DNA of 64,000 bases from Cryptomeria japonica (GCF_030272615.1 NC_081412.1:342607870-342671869); one strand, 5' to 3'; shown: positions 33,797-49,107, counted from the first letter of the stretch. Numbers and translations: made by a program. The notes: generated by a model from the sequence alone, not told the origin.

Positions 33797-34574
33797 TTTG
33801 GCCAAAAAGTGGAAGTTTTTTCCCCTTTTTTCGATTTCATCCCATTTGACCTAAATAGTTAAGGCACTTAAAGGACGATTCTTGAAAAAATTTAGTAATA
33901 GAAAATGTAGTGCTCGAAGTCTACTTTCCAAATATGTAATTTTTTTCAATACCCAGATCTTAAAAAGGAAGTTTGAATAGGCATTAGTAAAACCTATAGT
34001 TTAAAAGTCACTTTTTAGGACCATACCATGCCCGTGTACGACAAGCATAATTTGACCTAAATGAAACTATTTTTCTTTATCCTTTTGGGAAAAGATCTAT
34101 AACTCACTCATCTTTGATGAGGATATTTTTTTGTAATTTTTTTCCATATATTTTTTTTTGTTATTTTTTAATTAGGCATAATCACTGTTTTGTAAAATCC
34201 GCATGTACGGCAAGCATAATTTGACCTAAACTTAACATTTTCTAATTTTTTTTTTTTTTAAACTGTATAGATTTGTCTGTAGTTTGATGCCATATAAATT
34301 TTTTTTCAAAAAACTTAAAGACAAAAAAGTTATTAAAATTTTAAAAAACCATGCTATTTCAAGTTTATGGATCTCTTTCATTAGAAATTATTTTAAAATT
34401 AAAAATATTGATCCATTCTCTTAAAAAATTATATATTTGGAATCTAGACAGTGTGTACTATAATGGGTTTTTGTTGTTTAAAAAAATTCTGAAAATTAGG
34501 TGTTCAGATATATTTTTGAAGTCATTTTTTTGTATGAAGCTTGATTTAGGCTTGAAGTTGCAGGTCAAACCAGT

Positions 34575-34830
34575 TCCGAGCCTCAAGTTCGGCTTTCCGA
34601 GCCTCAGGTTCGGCTTTCTGAGCCTTAGGTTTGGCTTTCCGAACCATTTACCAAGCCTATTTCCGAACCTAAAAGTGGGCCCCAAAAAAACCTTTTAACA
34701 AACGGGACCCCGTGTTGAAAATGGGATCTCGTTCTTTATTGCAAATTATTTAAAAAAAAAAAAAGCAAACGGGATCTCGTTTCTAATTAAAACGGGATCC
34801 CGTTTTCAACATGGGATCCCGTTTGCTTTT
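34575..34830. repeat. Left subterminal repeats of T
   Basis: Two kinds of repeat occur. At 34578-34640 three copies of a 21-bp unit GAGCCTCAGGTTCGGCTTTC follow each other. At about 34702-34826 five copies of the palindrome ACGGGATCCCGT (some with one change) occur at 21- to 46-bp spacing. The same palindrome recurs near the right end. They are candidates for transposase binding sites. Confidence 0.8.
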
Positions 34831-35012
34831 ACCATTAATTTTTTTTTTTGGAATTGTATAAATATATGATCATTTAACATTATAAAACATGTCGATTCAA
34901 ATGTGCGAGTTTTTAAATGATATATTATGATCTAGTTGTCCTTTGTATGCTTTTTGGTTGCAATTTTAGATCCATTTTTTGAAGGTGGCATTTATTGCAT
35001 AAGTTTTTAGTC

Positions 35013-38000
35013 ATGGGGTCTAAACAATGTCAGAAGAAGAAACAAAGGAGGAAATTGACTGTCGAGGAAATTCAAGAAGAACGAGAGAAGGAGGCCAAAC
35101 GTCAAAGGGATAGAAGAATGACGATTCGACAAATGAATAATCCTGATGCTTCTGGATCCACAACAATGGAAGAGACAAACATTCAAGATGATGCCTTGGG
35201 GGAACAGATGGACGTAGATGATGCAATTATGGATGATGATGATACGAATGAAATAATTATGAAGAATATTCCAAGTACAACATCCTCAAATCCAGGTACA
35301 TCTTCAAATCCTTCTCTGCAAGACATGGATAATGTGATTATAGGTGATCTTCATATTGCTGATTTAGTAGAAGCTGGATATACCAATGTTGAGATTGATA
35401 GAATTGTCCATGAAAATGAAAACCTTCATGTTGGTAGAGATGAAATTATTTTGAATGTTGAAACTAAAAATCCTTTTGAACATCGTGAAAATGAAAATCC
35501 TCCAATTGTTGAAGATTAGGGAAACTTTTTATAAAAATTGAATAAAATGTTTTGGACAATCTTCCTGGTAAGATTTCTTGGAGACAGATAAGAACATATG
35601 CCAATTGAATATACAAAGAATTTTTTTATCAAAAAAAACTTGCAATTCAATGTCAACTTATGATGCAATTGATGAGAATGTGGAAAATGAGAAAAGTGAT
35701 GAAAAAAATAGGCATCTATGTGAAAGCATAAAAAAAAGATGAATCTGTTAAGCATGTTATGTCTACTGTTGCAAGTGCCATTGAATCTATTGGTACAACG
35801 AGTCGATCTAAAGATAAGAATGCGGTGCGATGAGCTATAACAATTGCCATAGTGAATAAAGCAACCTTGAATAAAAGGATGGTAAGCAACATTAGTGGAA
35901 TTTTAAAGATGCATCCTAAAACATTGGTTAGAGCAGCTAAAAGAAGAGAAAGTATTGAAAGTGATCCAATCAACCAAAGTTGGAGTTTTAGTGGTAGACT
36001 TTGCAAGTCAGATATGAAATTGAATATTGAAGTGAAATCTTTGGTTGAAAAGTTTTGGCATGATAATACAAGGGTATCATCTAATGCTAGAGATGTTCTA
36101 AAGTTGAGAGTGGGGTGTAAAATTCGTGACCCTCATCAAAAACACCTATTAGACACAACTCAAACTAAATTTTATAGAAAATTTTTGGATGAAGTTTTGT
36201 TACCTGGAAATATCACTATAAGTCAAAGATCATTTGAAAAATGCAAGCCCTGGTATGTGAAAATTAACAAGCAAAGAGTCTCTTGTTGTTGTAAAATGCA
36301 CATGCAATTTCATTACTATTATGATGTTTTTCGATACATACGTTGTGTTTTGCATAGTAACATGCTTATCCAGGAATGTGGTATTGATATGCCACCTGAA
36401 TCAATCAAAGAATTTGTAGCAAGTTTATTTTGTCAAAGAACCGATGGACAATTATTTTATTTACATTCATGTATTTCTGGACAATGTTCTAGTTGTGGCA
36501 ATTTTTCATCACTAGTAGAATGTATGCATTAGAGTAGTGAAACTGATTTTGGACAACAACTAGTGGATGTTAGAAGATTTAAGAATGTTGAGTATCCCTT
36601 AAAGGATAGAAAAACAGGAAATCGTGTTGATTTAATCACAGAGAAGGTTAGTGTACATGCATTCATGTTAGAATTTAAAAGTAAGATTGTACCAAAATAT
36701 GTGACACACTCTCAACATGCTAGATGGCTTGATTCTCAATTTCGTACATGTAGAAATACATTTCCAGTTGGAAGTATACTATCAGTGGTGGACTTTGCAA
36801 AAAACTATTCTCTTAAGCCACAAGAGGAAATTCAATCTCAATATTACAATTCCACTCAAGTTGCTATTTTTGTTCATATTGTTTATAGACACACAGATGA
36901 TAGCACAGAGGATGATAGAAAAATCCTAAGGGAGTATCATTTCTATGTGAGTGATAATAGGATGCACTCATCAGAGTTTGTTCAATATTGTTTCAACATA
37001 TTCTATAGAAATATAAGAGAAAGAGGAATCCAGATGACAGAACATCTTATATGGTCAGATAATTGTACTGGACAATTCAAGAATGCTCGAATGTTTTATT
37101 GGTTAAGTAGGGCTCACAAGGAATACAATATCCAACATATATGGAGTTTTTTTGAGGCTGGACATGGCAAAGGAGAACATGATGGAGCTGGTGCATGTGT
37201 TAAAAGAATTCTTGCTAGAGAGCAATTAAAATTTGAAGATAATGTAAAATTTAAAGATGCACGTGCAATTGTAGATTGGTGCAACACAACCTTATCTACT
37301 GGATCAAGTGTGAACTCTACAATTCAATGATTCTTTTGGTTAGTTGAAGAGGAAAACATTGTGCCGAAACTTGATTGTGAGACAATTAGCGGATCAACGA
37401 AATGGCATTCATTTAAGAGTTCAAATGCAAGCACATGGACTATATGGATAAGGGAACTTGCATGTTTTTGTTAGTTTTGTATTTCAGGTGATTCTGATGT
37501 ATGTGAGAATACTGAATGGGTTGAAGATTGGAATCAAAGATCGTTGACTCCTACTCAAGCACAAGATCAGATTAACACAATTGAAGATAATGATGAACTA
37601 TTTGCATCAGATGATTATGATCATGTTTCAGACCTTGTACAGAAAGGTAATCATTTTTTATTATTTTGTTGGCCATTTAATAAAATTAGTTTCAAACTTT
37701 ATTATATTTGGTGTAAATTAAAAATGGCATTTTTTTAATTCTAAATTGTGATAATTTATTAATTTTTTGTTTGTCTAGGACATGTGTATGCCATTGTTGC
37801 ACCTGAGGACAATGAAGAGGAAACAAAATATTGGTTGGCTTGATGTGTTGAGACTAAACACAAACTAGTTAATCCTCGAGAAGATGATGATGGTTTTCAT
37901 TATCCGACTGGTTCAGTGGTAGTTGTTGGAACTTGGCTAAGGAAATATTTGACAAGGAAGAATGGTTTGCCTACTTTTGAAGATTATGAAACACATAAGA

Positions 38001-38164
38001 AGATAATACACTATTCACATTTGATTGTTGCAACAAATATACAACTAGTGAGATATCACGACAAACCTAGTAATAAAAAGTTGTGGACAATTTCTATGGA
38101 AGATCACGAGACAATTATAGATGCTTTGGAAAAAAGAGAGGATGCAGATGGTATAATGGAATAA
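35013..38164 (+). pseudogene. DDE-like transposase of transposon T, with in-frame stops
   Basis: The N-terminus from ATG 35013 is basic (MGSKQCQKKKQRRKLTVEEI, EREKEAKRQRDRR), then acidic. A frame change near 35530 leads to the main frame: RAAKRRESIESDP, KLRVGCKIRDPHQKHLL and CKMHMQFHYYYDVF. A Cys-rich patch follows (CISGQCSSCGNFSSLVECMH). The catalytic-looking core has HLIWSDNCTGQFKNARMFYW and FFEAGHGKGEHDGAGACVKR, where Asp, Asp and Glu/His residues suggest a DDE site. A likely intron is 37648-37778 (AAAG/GTAATC to TCTAG). The C-terminal exon holds FHYPTGSVVVVGTWLRKYL and ends at 38164. Stops at 35833, 36530, 37328, 37471 and 37841 fit single transitions. Superfamily uncertain. Confidence 0.75.
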
Positions 38165-38445
38165 GTATTTAAATAAAGAGGTATGTATACATGTTAAATG
38201 TATGTATGTATATATTGTGTACATGTATAATTTCTTTTTATTACATACCATTTGATCATATATAGATGACCTTTAAATATTATTGTTTGATATATATATA
38301 TATAGGTCCATCCCCTTATTGAGAGCTCTTACACAATTGTGTTACATGTAATGGAATAAGTATTTAATATATAGAGGTACATATACTTGTTTTAAAATTA
38401 TGTATGTCTTTTGAAATGATTTTACTTTCTTTAAAATTATACTTC

Positions 38446-39095
38446 AAATGATCCTCTTTTAAGGTACATGTCCTATTTGTAGTTTGATCCCCTTAAGCCA
38501 CATGTCCCAAATTGTACACCCATCCCCTTAAGCCGAGTCTTGTCCTAATCAATTAATCTCCCCTTAAGTCATGTCCTATATTTTAGTTCAAATGATCCTC
38601 TTTTAAGGCACATGTCCTATTTCTAGTTTGATCCCCTTAAGCCACATGTCCCAAATTGTACACCCATCCCCTTAAGCTGAGTCATGTCCTAATCAATTAA
38701 TCTCCCCTTAAGTCATGTCCTATAATTTAGTTCAAATGATCCTCTTTTAAGGCACATTTCCTATTTCTAGTTTGATCCCCTTAAGCCACATGTCCCAAAT
38801 TGTACACCCATCCCCTTAAGCTGAGTCATATCCTAATCAATTAATCTCCCCTTAAGTAATGTCCTATAATTTAGTTCAAATGATCCTCTTTTAAGGCACA
38901 TGTCCTATTTCTAGTTTGATCCCCTTAAGCCACATGTCCCAAATTGTACACCCATCCCCTTAAGCTGAGTCATGTCCTATAATTGAGTTCAAATGATCCT
39001 CTTTTAAGGCACATGTCCTATTTCTAGTTTGATCCCCTTAAGCCACACATGTCCCAATTGTACACCCATGCCCTTAAGCCGAGTCATGTCCTATT
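38446..39095 (+). repeat. 144-bp tandem repeat array in T
   Basis: Units starting AAATGATCCTCTTTTAAGG begin at 38446, 38590, 38734, 38878 and 38991. The first three steps are exactly 144 bp and the fourth is shortened to 113. Each unit contains GATCCCCTTAAGCCACATGT and CCCATCCCCTTAAGC. Units are more than 95% alike by eye, so the array is young or homogenised. Confidence 0.95.
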
Positions 39096-39099
39096 TTGG

Positions 39100-39990
39100 T
39101 ATTTTAAATTAAATTTGACTTACTTAATATACATGCATTTAACAAATTATTTCTAATTAAGTTAGATGATTAATTTTTTTTTGTGTGCATGTAGGTACAT
39201 CTTGTTACCAGGCTTTTAATTGTGGAGATCTAATTTAAAATCTCTAGATTGCTTTTGAAATTGTGGTGATGAAATTTATCTAGATCGCTTTTGAACCTGC
39301 TTTTTAAATGTCTTAGATTGGATCAAACTTATATAATACTTTAGATTTCAGAATATTGAGTTAGACTTTAATATATATATAGATTTAAGACGTGTGGATC
39401 TTGAAAATTTTAAATTTGAGATACATGGATGAAGCTAAATTATTATATATTCAAGAGATGCACCTGGATTAAACTTTTTTATATTTAAGCTTTTAGTATG
39501 TATATATGTGTGCATGTACATGGTAATTTTAGAAATTATCAATTGCTTTGAATTAGATTTTTAATGTATACAACATTTGAGTGTGTAAACATGTGTTATT
39601 TGGAAAAATATCAAATTGCAAGTGTTTTATTTTTAATACATGATATATATATGTACATGTGTACAAGTGTGCTATTTTTATAAATATCAATTCCTCATGT
39701 GTGTATATGTGTTCAATTTCACTTGCAATTTTGAGATGTGGATGAAGCTCTAAATTATTATTTTTAATCTATGTGTTCAAAATTGCACTTGCTTCATTTA
39801 TTTTTAATCTATTTATTTGGTTTTAGTATCATGTAAGTACACATACATATACATATATAGATTTAGATTAAAAATAAATGAAATCTACATATAGCTCGAG
39901 ATGATTAAATAAATAAATAAATATATGTATAAATATAATGTCCATGGAACACATGTATGTATGTGTACTAGAGAAGTGAACACTCCAACG
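39100..39990. other. AT-rich spacer in T, no gene
   Basis: AT-rich DNA with short ATGTACATG and TATATATG phrases between the 144-bp array and the first microsatellite. No coding motif is seen. It probably serves as the 3' flank of the transposase gene. Confidence 0.6.
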
Positions 39991-39993
39991 TAA

Positions 39994-40103
<110 letters not shown>

Positions 40104-40415
40104 ATGTACAAGCACTGCATATATGTATATCAAGTCTAGATGTGTGATGATCAACAAGTCCACATGTGGTCAACATGAAATATAATCAAAGTGTACGTGC
40201 AAAATAAACAAGTCCATGGTACGTGCAAAATAAACAAGTCCCAGTGTGTACACATGTACATACATGTATGTATCAAGTCCATGCTCAAAATGAAATATAT
40301 ATAATCAAAGTGCGCAAAATAAACAAGTCCCATGGGATGGAATGATCAAATGTCAGTAAACTATGCATCAAACATGTAACAAATCTAGCCCCTAAAATGA
40401 AGACGGATGTAAGCC

Positions 40416-42694
<2,279 letters not shown>

Positions 42695-42699
42695 ATCCA

Positions 42700-42872
42700 T
42701 GTGATGATGTGTATGTAATCTGATCTTTGCATATATATATACACATGTACACATTCAATACATTTAATTAAAAATCAAATAAGAATTTAAATTCTAACTT
42801 TTCAAACTAAAACATGAATTTAAATTACAAATAATTTTAAATCATGTACAATCTACATATATATACATTGTA

Positions 42873-42910
<38 letters not shown>

Positions 42911-43060
42911 CAAATTTTACAAATAGATAAATGATAAAAAATTACATGTGTACATATGAAATCAAGAACATGCACGATTTTACATATAATATATATGATC
43001 ATGTACATAAGAATTTAAAATTTAACATCTACATGAAAATGTTTATAATTAATCATCAAG
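42700..43060. other. Upstream region of the T second gene
   Basis: AT-rich DNA with a short (TA)n run (42878-42903) and TATATATATACACATG near 42730. This would be the promoter side of the minus-strand gene. No factor site is recognised. Confidence 0.5.
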
Positions 43061-43065
43061 TGACA

Positions 43066-44420
43066 CACATGACTTAAGGGGATTGGCCTACATAACTAGG
43101 ACACGTGGCTTAAGGGGATCAAACTAGAAATAGGATAATTTTGGCTTAAGGAGATAGGCCTAAATAGGTCGTAATTAAATTTTCTAATTAATCATTTAAG
43201 ACACACAACTTAAATGGATTGTCCTAACTAGGACAATTGGCTTAAGGGGGTAGGCCTAATTAGGATTAAATTTTGTAATTAATCATTTAAGACACACGAC
43301 TTAAATGGATTGTGCTAACTAGAACAATTGGCTTAAGGGGGTAGGCCTAATTAGGATGTATGTTAATAGATTGGCTTAAGGAGATTGGCTTAAGGGGATT
43401 GGCTTAAGGGGATAGATTGAATGTATGCTAATAGGGGTTCAATTCTCGTAATAGTATGTTAAGAATAGTAATTTGATGTAAATATAGTTGATTTAATGTA
43501 CTTAGGATGTATGTGGCTTAAGGTGATAAGGCCAATTAGGATATATGTGGCTTAAGATGATAGGCCTAATTAAGATGTATGTGGCTTAATACCATTTGCC
43601 TAGATTATAGGATGTATGTGGCAAGTAAAGGAAAGAATATTTACTTTAAATATAGGACACACATGTGGCTTAAGGGGATCATTTTATAAGGTCCTAGTAT
43701 ATACATATAGTTAATAGGTCCTACTATACATTTTAAAATGTCCTAGTACACATATAGTTTATAGGTCCTAGTATACATATAGTTAAGGGGATCATTTTAT
43801 AAGAAGATTTACTTTAAATATAGTAAATAGGTCCTAGTATACATTAAAACGGGTATGATTGTAATAGTATGTTTTAAGAGGGGTATAGTCATAATTAGTT
43901 AATTAGTTAATTTCATGTACTTAAGACACTCGACTTAAGGGGATGGATGTATGTACACAATATAGGAGATCTTATGTGGTCAAATTGGGTCATAAGGGGT
44001 ACATGTTGTGTACATAAATGTTAAAAAAGTGGCATGTGTGTGACGGGCCTTTAGGACCACATTGTGTTGTAAGGGGTCACGCATGTGTTCTAATGCATGC
44101 GTGACCCCTTAGGACCACATATGACCCCTTTTAACATCCTATACTTAGTGTATGCAATATACCCCAACTACTAGCATGGTAAAAGGGGTCATATGTGGTC
44201 CTAAGGGGTCACACATGTGTTCTAACACATGTGTGACCCCTTAGGACCATATTATGACCCATTAGAACAGAATGTGGTCCTAGTAAAGGCTCGTCACACA
44301 CATACACACATTCTAACTCAAGGTATAATATAAACATGGCTCAAACTAAATTATAGGACAAATGTGGCTTAAAAGGGGAATGGATTTGAAAATAGGAGAT
44401 GGCTTAAGGGGATACACGCA
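43066..44420 (-). repeat. Degenerate inverted counterpart of the 144-bp repeat
   Basis: Phrases such as GGACACGTGGCTTAAGGGGA and TCAAACTAGAAATAGGA are reverse complements of segments of the 38.4-kb units. Many shorter copies of GGCTTAAGGGGAT follow to 44415. Unit lengths are irregular and the copies have diverged. With the plus-oriented array, T contains two facing repeat fields around the second gene. Confidence 0.8.
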
Positions 44421-44537
44421 TGTGTTCTACAATGTACATGTACGACCTCATGGGATCGTGCATAGTGTCCTAAGGGGTCATGTATGTGGTCCTAAGGGGT
44501 CACACATGTACATTAGAATATGCATGCATGACCCCTT
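44071..44537. repeat. Three hairpins with GGGGTCAC...GTGACCCC arms
   Basis: Near-perfect inverted repeats lie at 44071-44110, 44203-44242 and 44494-44537. Each has arms AAGGGGTCACRCATGT and complement, separated by about six bases containing TCTAA or TTAGAA. The arms also contain the TAAGGGG core of the surrounding repeats. Confidence 0.9.
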
Positions 44538-45152
44538 AAGACCACATACATGACCCCTTTGGACACTATGGCTGATCCTATGGGGTCATATGTGGTCGTA
44601 AGGGGTTGGACGTGATGTGATCCTATGTGGTCATAGGGGATATGTTGTATACAATTTAAAGATGTTTTAAATAGTTTCAGTTTTGTTGTAATTTTTTGGT
44701 TTTGGTTTTCATTTTTGTTTTTGTTTTGATCTTGTAAACTAAATGTTTTGGTTTTGATTTTTTTTTGGGTTTTCGTTTCGTTTAAAAAAAATCCTAATCT
44801 AATCAATTCATAAAAAAAATTGAAGCTAAATTTAACTAATTTTTAAAATAAAAACATACTTTTCTAATTAAAATAAAATTATTGAACTAAAACACATTTT
44901 TTTTTAACAAAAAAAATAAATTTAAAACTAAAAATTATTAACAAATTTTTTTTTTTTAAAACTAGAAATCTAATTTTTCAACTAAAAAACTAATCTAAAC
45001 ATGAATTATTGAATAAAAATGGGTATTGGGCATACCTGGAAGACGAGAAGACGAGTTGCTGGCAATTCCTAGGAGGGCTCCACACCTTGAATCGAGATCC
45101 CATATGATAAAAATGAACCGCATTACGTTTAAATTTTTTTTTTATATATTCA

Positions 45153-45326
45153 GAACGGGATCCCGTGTTGAAATGAAACGGGATCCCGTTTCATTTCAAC
45201 ACGGGATCCCGTTTCATTTTCAAAATGGGATCCCATTTGGAGCTCTAGGCTCGAGATCCTAGGGCCCATGAGATCCTGTTTGATTTTAGGCTCGGGATAC
45301 CGAGAGCCAACGGGATCCCGATTCAT
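45153..45326. repeat. Right subterminal palindrome array of T
   Basis: Five copies of AACGGGATCCCGTT or close variants lie at 45155-45238 and 45309-45326. They alternate with TTTCATTTCAACAC. AGGCTCG phrases at 45247 and 45290 recall the 21-bp unit of the left end. The array lies 84-258 bp from the right end, but 0.93-1.06 kb from the left end. Confidence 0.8.
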
Positions 45327-45382
45327 CTCCTATTCTTTCCGCCCGATTTTGACTTTTTAACTAAGTCCAAAACTTCCACATT

Positions 45383-45410
45383 AAGTGGACACAACTTCTT
45401 GCACTTACCC
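45383..45410 (-). repeat. Right terminal inverted repeat of T
   Basis: Reverse complement of the left terminus over 28 bases, followed by TATA and the resumed PMD exon. Confidence 0.95.
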
Positions 45411-45414
45411 TATA

Positions 45415-46704
45415 TTGGCCCACATGTATCATGAGATGCATGAGATTGTTTATCAAGAGGGGAAAAGCATGGCTGTAGGAGTCTTGATCTTACAGGTATG
45501 GGCCTGGGAGCACCTCCCAGTTTGTAGGCCGATTGTAGATGATGACAGGGAGCCTAGTCAGCCTATTGTGTATATATATTTAGGATATGTCAAACAGCCC
45601 CATCTGGGAAAGACTGATTTCTGGTGATGATAGTTAGATGACTTGATAGCTATGGTATGGAGACCTTACAGGGGCCTAGAGCCATGGGATGATTGGAGGA
45701 TCATACGTAGAGATTTGTTTGTTACGTGCCCACTCATTGGCAGATCGTAGACTGTGGTGGAGCGATTCGTGGTATCTCAAGTGATGAGGCAGTATGGTAG
45801 GCCTCAAGGGATATTGCAAGAGTTCACAACATATGCGAGATATGCTGATGAGGGGAGGTGAGGATGGGCACCGAGGTTATCTTATGCCTTAGGTATGCAG
45901 GAGGTGACTGGTTTGCACTGAATTTGGTGGGACTATATGGGTGACATTGCTGATGCGGGGGTATTGCCCCAGTACAGGGATTGTTTCCAACAACATCCAT
46001 TCCATAGATTTACAAATCCGATAGAGCAGACACCTCGTATTGAGGAGATTGAGGATGATTCCCCCGCACAAGGACAGGGACAGAGACAAGGATAGGGACA
46101 GAGAGCCGAGGCTCCGAGGTGGATAGGTGGCAATCCTAGTGATAGTAGCAGTAGGGTTCCAGCTGTTGTTAGACAACAGAGGGGTGAGGGTGGATCCCTA
46201 GGTAATGTTGGTGTTAGGTTGGGTGGAGGTGAGGAGGAGCGAGTAGCTCCTAGATAGGTCCGACAGAGGCGAGAGGAGCAGGGTGGAGCTGGAGGCGGAG
46301 ATGGGGGTGGAGAGCCTACGAGAGAGCAAGGGGCTGATGCAACATGGTCGATGAGGGTACTACGTCTAGCGGAGCTACAGTCACAGTTGACAGTGACACA
46401 AACTCAGCTGGCGGAGCGAGACTGGTAGCTAGCAGAGCTTAGAGCAAAGAGAGATCATCAGGTCTCAGAGATGAGAGCAGAGAGGAGGGCAGAGATAGGC
46501 ACTTTGTAGTAGGAGGTTTTGCACCAGACCAGTTGGGCAGCTTATTACATTGCAACTTACAATGTAGCTGTTCCTGTAGCGCAATAGGTTGTACCGTACT
46601 CATAGTATATGGCATGATCAGAGGGATCTCAGGCACCTCATCAGGATCTCGGTCAGTAGGCTCCACCTCCTCCACCAAGAGATGAGGGAGAGGCCGAGAG
46701 CTAG
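45415..46704 (+). pseudogene. PMD gene, 3' half
   Basis: The frame continues from 33768 with LAHMYHEMHEIVYQEGKSMA, VWAWEHLPVCRP, then LDDLIAMVWRPYRGLEPWDD, the second half of the PMD. After about 46030 it becomes acidic, then Gly/Arg-rich (RQRREEQGGAGGGDGGG). It ends in a short coiled coil (LRLAELQSQLTVTQTQLAER). The last stop is TAG at 46702. The total would be 634 codons, with no frameshift but about 16 further stops (TGA, TGA, TAG at 45625-45633 and others), each one transition from Arg, Gln or Trp codons. The function of PMD proteins is not well known; some are linked to silencing. Confidence 0.8.
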
Positions 46705-47816
46705 ATATTCTTTTTGTAGCTCTGAGATTTTTTGTAGACACACCCATTTTTTGTAGCCTATACGATTCTTGCTCTGATGGGAGTTTGTATATGTCAGTTG
46801 AAATCATTTTGTACTCTGATACTTGATGATTATATATATACGAGATCTGATTTGACTTCATAGTACTTGTGTTGATCGATTATGAGATGCTTTCTATATG
46901 CTTTATTCTATATGTATGTGTCGTGCCCAAACTTTTGGGCAAAAACGGAACAACAATTTTTTTTTTTTGAACAACATAAACTCACAAAATAGTCTACATT
47001 AAAATGAAATCAATTGAGTTTTGTCTTAACTAAGATGTAAGTAGAATTGTTCACTAACATTGGATTAATTAACTCACTCATAAAAGCGACATTAATTAAT
47101 GAGTACTAATTATTCCCTAAGAGGGTCCTCGCAATTTAATTAGTTAATTTAATTAACCTAATTAAATTGCCACTAATTAAAGTCAAGGGAAAATTAAATA
47201 TCTAAATTGAATTTAAATTATTCTGGGCTAATTGAATAATGATGCGGATATCTTAAATCTAAAATTTAATTAATCAAGCGCACACAAAATTCATTATTTA
47301 TATTTAGCCAAAAAGGTTTCAAAATTAATAATGTTATTTGCCAAATAAATCTAATTAATACTATAGCCAATTTTAATTTCCCCTAAACCTTCAAATTTTG
47401 ATGATTAAATAATCTGGCCAAAATTGGCCTCATAGGTTAAAAATTCGTATAAAATAATTAATAATTCTCATTTACAATTTTCCCCCAGATTAAATTTAAC
47501 TTGACGTCCATATTTAATTAGATACCAGAATTATCTATGAAATATCCTTATTAATGATCCTTGATAAAATTACATCAATAATTGCGATATTAGAGCTATA
47601 TAAAATTAATCCCCCAATTTAAAATTATGCTAAAAGTGAAAAGGGTCTAATTATTACCTACGCGTTCATTAATTAATAAAATAAAATTTAAATAGATTTT
47701 CAACTTAACTTCTTATATATATATATTTATATATATACCTATATGTATAAATATAGCATATATATATATATATATATATATATATCAACAATTGGATAAA
47801 CAAATCTAAATTTATA

Positions 47817-47870
<54 letters not shown>

Positions 47871-47980
47871 CCCAACTATACCAACTAAATATATTAGTTC
47901 GACTTACAAATAAACCTTAAGTTTAAAAATTATAATAAAAACTAAAATTCAAATCTTTCTTTTACTTTTCTATGCTAAGC
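46705..47980. other. No gene recognised; possible LTR start at about 46920
   Basis: After the PMD gene the sequence is AT-rich. TGTCGTGCCCAAACTTTTGG at about 46919 contains the hairpin GCCCAAACTTTTGGGC and looks like an LTR or element start, but no second copy or duplication was found. (TA)n stretches lie at 47758-47785 and 47820-47868. Confidence 0.5.
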
Positions 47981-47984
47981 CTAA

Positions 47985-48140
47985 CCCGAATATGGGCTAG
48001 GGTTGCATTACTAACATACTCTTATTATTAAAATGCTAACCCTAACCCAATTTTGGGTTAGGGTTGCATATTCTTATTATTTAAAAATCCTTTCTCTCTC
48101 TTTTGCTTTTACCTTAACCCGAAATGGGGTTAGGGTTTAA
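47985..48140. repeat. Three palindromic CTAACCC...GGGTTAG units
   Basis: CTAACCCGAATATGGGCTAG, CTAACCCAATTTTGGGTTAG and TTAACCCGAAATGGGGTTAG occur at about 62- to 72-bp spacing. The first two are followed by GGTTGCAT and CTTATTATT. They resemble telomeric CCCTAA only superficially. Confidence 0.85.
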
Positions 48141-48283
48141 TATTTCTCTTTTTTTTTTGTGAGTGTGTGTTGTAGGTACGACAACCATGAGGTAGTGGCG
48201 ACCGAATGAAGGTAAAGCAGAAGTCGAAGTGGGGAAATGCGAAGGAGGTCTGAGCTTTGTAGGGCGGGGAGGCTCCCCGGACG

Positions 48284-48512
48284 CCACTGTGGATACCCAC
48301 AGCAGCGGCCAGTGCCGCCCACTATGGGCACCTGTAGTGGCGGCCTTGAGCCGCCCACAATGGCGGCCCCCGTGCCGACCACTGTGTGTAACTATAGTGG
48401 CGGCTCGTGCCGTCCACTGTGGTGTACACAGTGCGGCCGTGCTGACCACTATGTTTACCCACAGTGGCGGCACCCTCCCGCGTCGTCCAATGTGTGTAAA
48501 CACAGTGGTTCG
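48284..48512. repeat. GC-rich array of imperfect palindromes
   Basis: About seven units of 30-45 bp are built on CCACTGTG...CACAGTGGCGGC, for example CCACTGTGGATACCCACAG and CCACTGTGGTGTACACAGTG. The block is strongly GC-rich in an AT-rich region and opens long frames on both strands. I read these frames as by-products of composition. The function is unknown. Confidence 0.85.
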
Positions 48513-49102
48513 ACCCCTCCATAAAACTCCCTTTTTTGTTGTTAAATTTTTTATTATTTTTTTTTTGGAAAAATATAAATATATATATTTATATACATCA
48601 ATCGATCTCCAGGGTTAGTTTTGTTTTAATTTCTTCTCTCTCTCTCTCTCTCTTTTTTTTACATGTAGGAAATAAATAAAATATAGATAGCATAAAAGAT
48701 ATATATATTTCATTTCTTGCTAAATTAATGTAAAGTAAGATTTTAATTTCACATGCATACCAATATTCATTTAGCTAGGTTAACTAGATTTTAAATGTGC
48801 AACATTAAATTTATTAGGACTGTCAGATTTAACAGCTTGTTAAATATGTCAAAAAGTTCATTTCTTCATTAAAGTTAGACATAAATCTATTAGTAATTTC
48901 TAGTTTTCTAAATCTGGGAATGCATCCATTTTCCCCCTTTTTTTAAAAAACAAAAAACAAACACATAACAAAAGACTTTTTAAACTAACAAGTTTATCTA
49001 TAACATTGCTTTTCTTTCTAACTTCAATTAGATATCTGTAGGGAAAAGTAAATTTACATTGTTCTACTTTAGCTTTCTGCTTTTTTTTTTTTGTTTTAAG
49101 TA
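48513..49102. other. No gene recognised
   Basis: T-rich and A-rich DNA with a (CT)n run at 48634-48652. It forms the left flank of element D. Confidence 0.6.
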
Positions 49103-49107
49103 GAAAA

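Noticed and set aside
38446-39095. Regular direct repeats suggesting a CRISPR array
   Set aside because: Whole 144-bp units are repeated with no unique spacers, inside a plant DNA transposon.
45415-46704. TAG read as glutamine (alternative genetic code) in the PMD gene
   Set aside because: TGA at Arg sites and TAG/TGA at Trp sites occur as well, and the neighbouring plant elements show the same decay. Deamination explains all of them.
47985-48140. Telomere-like CCCTAAC motifs
   Set aside because: The motifs are single palindromes at 62- to 72-bp spacing, not a tandem CCCTAAA array.
48114-48618. Overlapping open frames of up to 129 codons in several frames
   Set aside because: They arise from the GC-rich palindrome array, which is poor in stop codons. 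No domain is recognisable and frames on both strands are equally open.
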